DNA of 17,225 nucleotides from JAPXSY01 sp034003585 (lineage in GTDB: Bacteria; Verrucomicrobiota; Kiritimatiellia; RFP12; UBA1067), in NCBI GenBank assembly GCA_034003585.1, contig JAVEYH010000073.1, positions 1-17,225 on the forward strand, read 5' to 3'. The position numbers and the translations under genes were made by a program. Position 1 is the first letter of the stretch. The number at the start of each line of letters is the position of its first letter. This document shows, piece by piece, positions 15,401-17,225 of the stretch. The notes beneath the pieces are model-generated. The model saw nothing but the letters and a program-made list of their open reading frames with translations, had not been told where the DNA came from and did not search any database.

Positions 15401-17225
15401 AGGTGACCTTCCGAGTGGAGATCGCGCCGGCCAAGAGCGTGATCGTCACGCCGATCGGACCCAATTTCGAAGCCAACTATTGGGGCGCGCCGGGTCTGGG
15501 CAACGGCCAGGTCTTCTCGGAGGACGCCCTCGGCCGCATCAACCGCAACAACACCTACTTCTTCACTTACGGCCCCGGCGTCTCGTCGGCGGCCCTCCGC
15601 GCCGTGCCGTACAAGACGGGCCTCTCCGGTTCGTACATCGTGACGAACTTCAACAACGAGGGCGTCGCGATCCCGGGAGCCGAGCAGTTGTTCGACAGCT
15701 TCTTCTATGTGTGGGTGGGCGAGGACCAGGGCCTGCCGGCCCAGGATCTGCTGCCCTCGCAGGCCGGCCCCACCACGGCGGTCACCCTGCCCGCCTCCGC
15801 GGGCGGCACCGAGGCGGTGGACATCCGCATCATCCAGGCGATCTTCAGCCGCGAGTACCGCGCGGCCGACAACTGCGGCGACATCAACCAGGACGGGATT
15901 CCCGATAAGATCGCGACCCAGTACAACCTGCCCGCCATCGCGAGCGGCGGGACCGACGGCGGCACGGCCGGCACGACCGGCGAGATGCCGGTCGAGCTCA
16001 CGCCCGTCGGCGACTTCAACCGCGACAAGGATGCGGCCGGCAATGAGGTCGGCGACTTCCTGCCCGGCGCGGCGAGCGGCGGCGGCGCCATCATCGGCGG
16101 GATTTCGAATGTCTTCGCCACGGTCGGCGATCCCTTCACCGCCTTCCTGGAGGTGCGCGGTTTCCACCCCGGACTCAACAGCGCGCTGTTCAACTCCGAC
16201 GACGATTTCGGCGAGAACGAGACCAGCCGCGACTGCGAGCGGCCGACCAATCCGACCCTGCAGGACACGGACGGCGATCTCTTCCCGGACGGCTGGGAGT
16301 ATTACTTCTGGTATAACTCCAAGGTCAACGGTGTCACCGGCATGGCCTACACGCCCACCAACATCGCGGTCGGCACCCTCATTCCCACCCGAAACATCAC
16401 CTCCGCCTTTGACCCGACCGTGCCCGCGACCGATTCCGCGACCGGCGCGGCGGTCAACCGCGATCTGGATAACGACGGCCTGAGCGACATCGAGGAGCTG
16501 ACGATCGGCACCAACCCGATCCATTGGGATACGGACGGCGACGGCATGTGCGACGGCTGGGAAGTGCTGCGCGGCCTGAACCCGAACGATTCGCGCGACG
16601 GGCTGAATGTGACGATGGACAACCCGGACGGCGATTACATGGCTTACGCCCTGGTGCCCCGCCTGCTGGTGACCCTCGAGAGCGGTCTTCAGGTGCTGGC
16701 GCCCGAGGCGGCCGTGGTCCTCGCGGGCGAGGCGCTCGGCGAGGTCGAAGGCCTGACGCTCCCCTACCGGTACGGCGATGACACCGCGCCGGTCGCGGTC
16801 GGCCGCCCCGCCACCGGTCTGGATACGGAGATCGTGGCCAGCGTGGAACCGGTCGATGCGGTGATCGTCCACAACCAGGTGATGCAGGAGTTCGGCTTCG
16901 ACCCGCGCACGGCGTGGGCCGGCACCGTCAACCCGCTCTCCAACCCGCAGCGCTTCCCGGAGTGGGTCGCCGGGCTGACCGCCGAAGGCGTGATCACCGC
17001 GCCGAACACGCGGCGCTTCACTTCCAAAGACGAATACCTGCTGATGAAATACATGGCCGAACTGCGCCTCAACGGCTGCACCGGCGCCATCGGCGACGGT
17101 AACGCGGCCGTGAAGACTGCGGATTGGTCGATCTACTCCACCCACCCGAAGACGCCGGACAGCGATGTGGCCTGGGGCGCGGGCGGCGCGGTGGTCAAGA
17201 CCGACCGCATGCCGGACGGCTGGGA
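12499..17225 (+). CDS. Giant exported PKD-domain protein with calcium-binding TSP3-like loops (3'-truncated by window)
   Basis: The frame runs without a stop from the ATG at 12499 to the window end (1575 complete codons, still open). AGGAGG at 12487-12492 with 6-base spacing fixes the start; an in-frame ATG at 12481 precedes it. A Sec signal is seen, with likely cleavage at TARA|Q (after 31). Residues 310-977 form three tandem modules of about 220 residues, each a beta-rich domain followed by a PKD-like domain with the motifs WDFGDG (479-484), WDFGDG (708-713) and WYFGDG (926-931), each then followed by an HTY and DKDG signature. Downstream are dockerin/thrombospondin-type-3-like acidic loops: GDINQDGIPD (1127-1136), DTDGDLFPDGWE (1256-1267), DLDNDGLSD (1322-1330) and DTDGDGMCDGWE (1344-1355). 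PKD and TSP3-like repeats are typical of surface or secreted proteins for adhesion or polymer binding. No catalytic domain is visible so far. Confidence 0.9.
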   Translation, partial: MKTTDMKTRFNKSVLPWVVCGVLWAGLTARAQFFPPANGDLIGVLTSLSITNKTLSSVGTAIPVELRLWGNFMLTNTAVGPVAMPRLRMNLAAEEESWATLENQTDVERFTDGVGQKTRVTFTYRIREGDMVSKLKIAGSDGSDVFGVPYGFDWKDWKIVRVSDPSSNATWRFRTTAPTYLELPGNDPTHYDFSYRSVGIKTLQFSSMPSPVQVGESVTWAVSAANPVSAGRTVSCYVWVSNSVAQGDVNLNGVKSQLLTIPEGATDAAFQITGLTVGTNTVFLQGTQDYGNNASLGVQNAETRQIVVTLAPEPYVSVLLPTAPAPYNEQTLPETGALGTGALRVRLSQTHTEDVWVRLDTTLNGGPQSNNVIFSETPKYVRVRAGNQESDTVAFSVPDGIHVSELFGITITPVITNGVIDAWYSGESVPCVVKVANVAPVVTSPLNGAAATAKRGTPQRFTWSVSDVAADLTGMTVTWDFGDGSAPVTTNGYFGEIFHTYTSNGPRTVTVFATDKDGRDSAVITMTVTVEDPIPAPKLSLLFSTGTTNTATYAETPTPLTGWVRLVLSESFYQSMQVSLKTLPDGQANLLLGTTNLITIANGDLQSGDIPFSLLDGTADSSINGITLDPVIVTPAASNYYTDVRQGTVRVQNVIPAILEPSGYATVSEAYTNAAVAPYNAIPMGRSFGFAWTVEDVVADSTGLVLDWDFGDGATQSVTNGLIGKTFHTYASLGEKIVRLQVTDKDGGKTTRIAFKVNVVPPPPDPTVYVRPPAGILTETTSTGTGSIDVELSEAFTNKVTVLLTVTPPASDANGAILLATNVVEFRAGEVFKSVKVSARDGTVASEMNGFTVTPSVTGTAAATAHYTELVPGVVQVANATPVIRTPVNSATTTEISYTIPQGTVWNYYWDVQDVPADLPGMTVTWYFGDGSSQTVTGGSGSVPHTYTATGIMTVRVVAQDKDGGRDEVTFRVEIAPAKSVIVTPIGPNFEANYWGAPGLGNGQVFSEDALGRINRNNTYFFTYGPGVSSAALRAVPYKTGLSGSYIVTNFNNEGVAIPGAEQLFDSFFYVWVGEDQGLPAQDLLPSQAGPTTAVTLPASAGGTEAVDIRIIQAIFSREYRAADNCGDINQDGIPDKIATQYNLPAIASGGTDGGTAGTTGEMPVELTPVGDFNRDKDAAGNEVGDFLPGAASGGGAIIGGISNVFATVGDPFTAFLEVRGFHPGLNSALFNSDDDFGENETSRDCERPTNPTLQDTDGDLFPDGWEYYFWYNSKVNGVTGMAYTPTNIAVGTLIPTRNITSAFDPTVPATDSATGAAVNRDLDNDGLSDIEELTIGTNPIHWDTDGDGMCDGWEVLRGLNPNDSRDGLNVTMDNPDGDYMAYALVPRLLVTLESGLQVLAPEAAVVLAGEALGEVEGLTLPYRYGDDTAPVAVGRPATGLDTEIVASVEPVDAVIVHNQVMQEFGFDPRTAWAGTVNPLSNPQRFPEWVAGLTAEGVITAPNTRRFTSKDEYLLMKYMAELRLNGCTGAIGDGNAAVKTADWSIYSTHPKTPDSDVAWGAGGAVVKTDRMPDGW

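Noticed and set aside
13828..17145. A very long minus-strand open frame (over 1100 codons) opposite the giant PKD gene
   Set aside because: Its translation is Gly/Arg/His/Asp/Val-rich without domain motifs, as expected from the complement of GC-rich coding DNA. The plus frame has a signal peptide, PKD and calcium-loop motifs and a perfect ribosome site.

Overview
The window looks like part of a bacterial chromosome from the Planctomycetes-Verrucomicrobia-Lentisphaerae/Kiritimatiellota side of the tree. This is an inference from gene style, since no marker gene is present. The clues are mostly GC-rich genes, a Tat-exported Gfo/Idh/MocA oxidoreductase, an FHA-type sigma-54 activator, a giant secreted PKD / calcium-loop protein, and intergenic spaces filled with degenerate 6- and 7-base tandem repeats.

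Layout. Positions 1-37 hold the first codons of a minus-strand gene leaving the window. A repeat-rich gap follows, then a membrane-anchored M15-type peptidase (345-1076, +). It converges on a Tat-signal oxidoreductase (1090-2493, -). A roughly 340-base divergent gap leads to an accessory block: an OLD-like ABC ATPase with a TOPRIM nuclease domain (2835-4541, +, clearly lower in GC), a REP-like palindromic element, a RhuM-family protein (4754-5794) and a short DprA/SLOG-like protein (5787-6356). The last two genes overlap by 8 bases. After a second repeat-rich gap with a good sigma-70-type promoter comes a tight cluster: comM/yifB (6661-8196), an endonuclease-Q-like PHP protein (8235-9491) and queH (9488-10054). 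A third repeat-rich gap with a large inverted repeat separates it from a minus-strand FHA / sigma-54 activator (10378-11754). Divergent from the activator are a small lipoprotein (11934-12449) and the first 1575 codons of a giant exported protein (12499 to the window end, still open).

How the genes may work together. The ATPase-TOPRIM, RhuM and DprA-like genes resemble a defence or DNA-conflict island. The RhuM/DprA-like pair is the best candidate for an undescribed two-gene unit. The comM/EndoQ-like/queH cluster joins a transformation helicase, a deaminated-base endonuclease and the last step of queuosine synthesis under one promoter, with the last two genes overlapping. The lipoprotein and the giant PKD protein look like cell-envelope components, and the divergent FHA activator is a possible but unproven regulator.

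All family calls come from reading motifs by eye. No database search was run.
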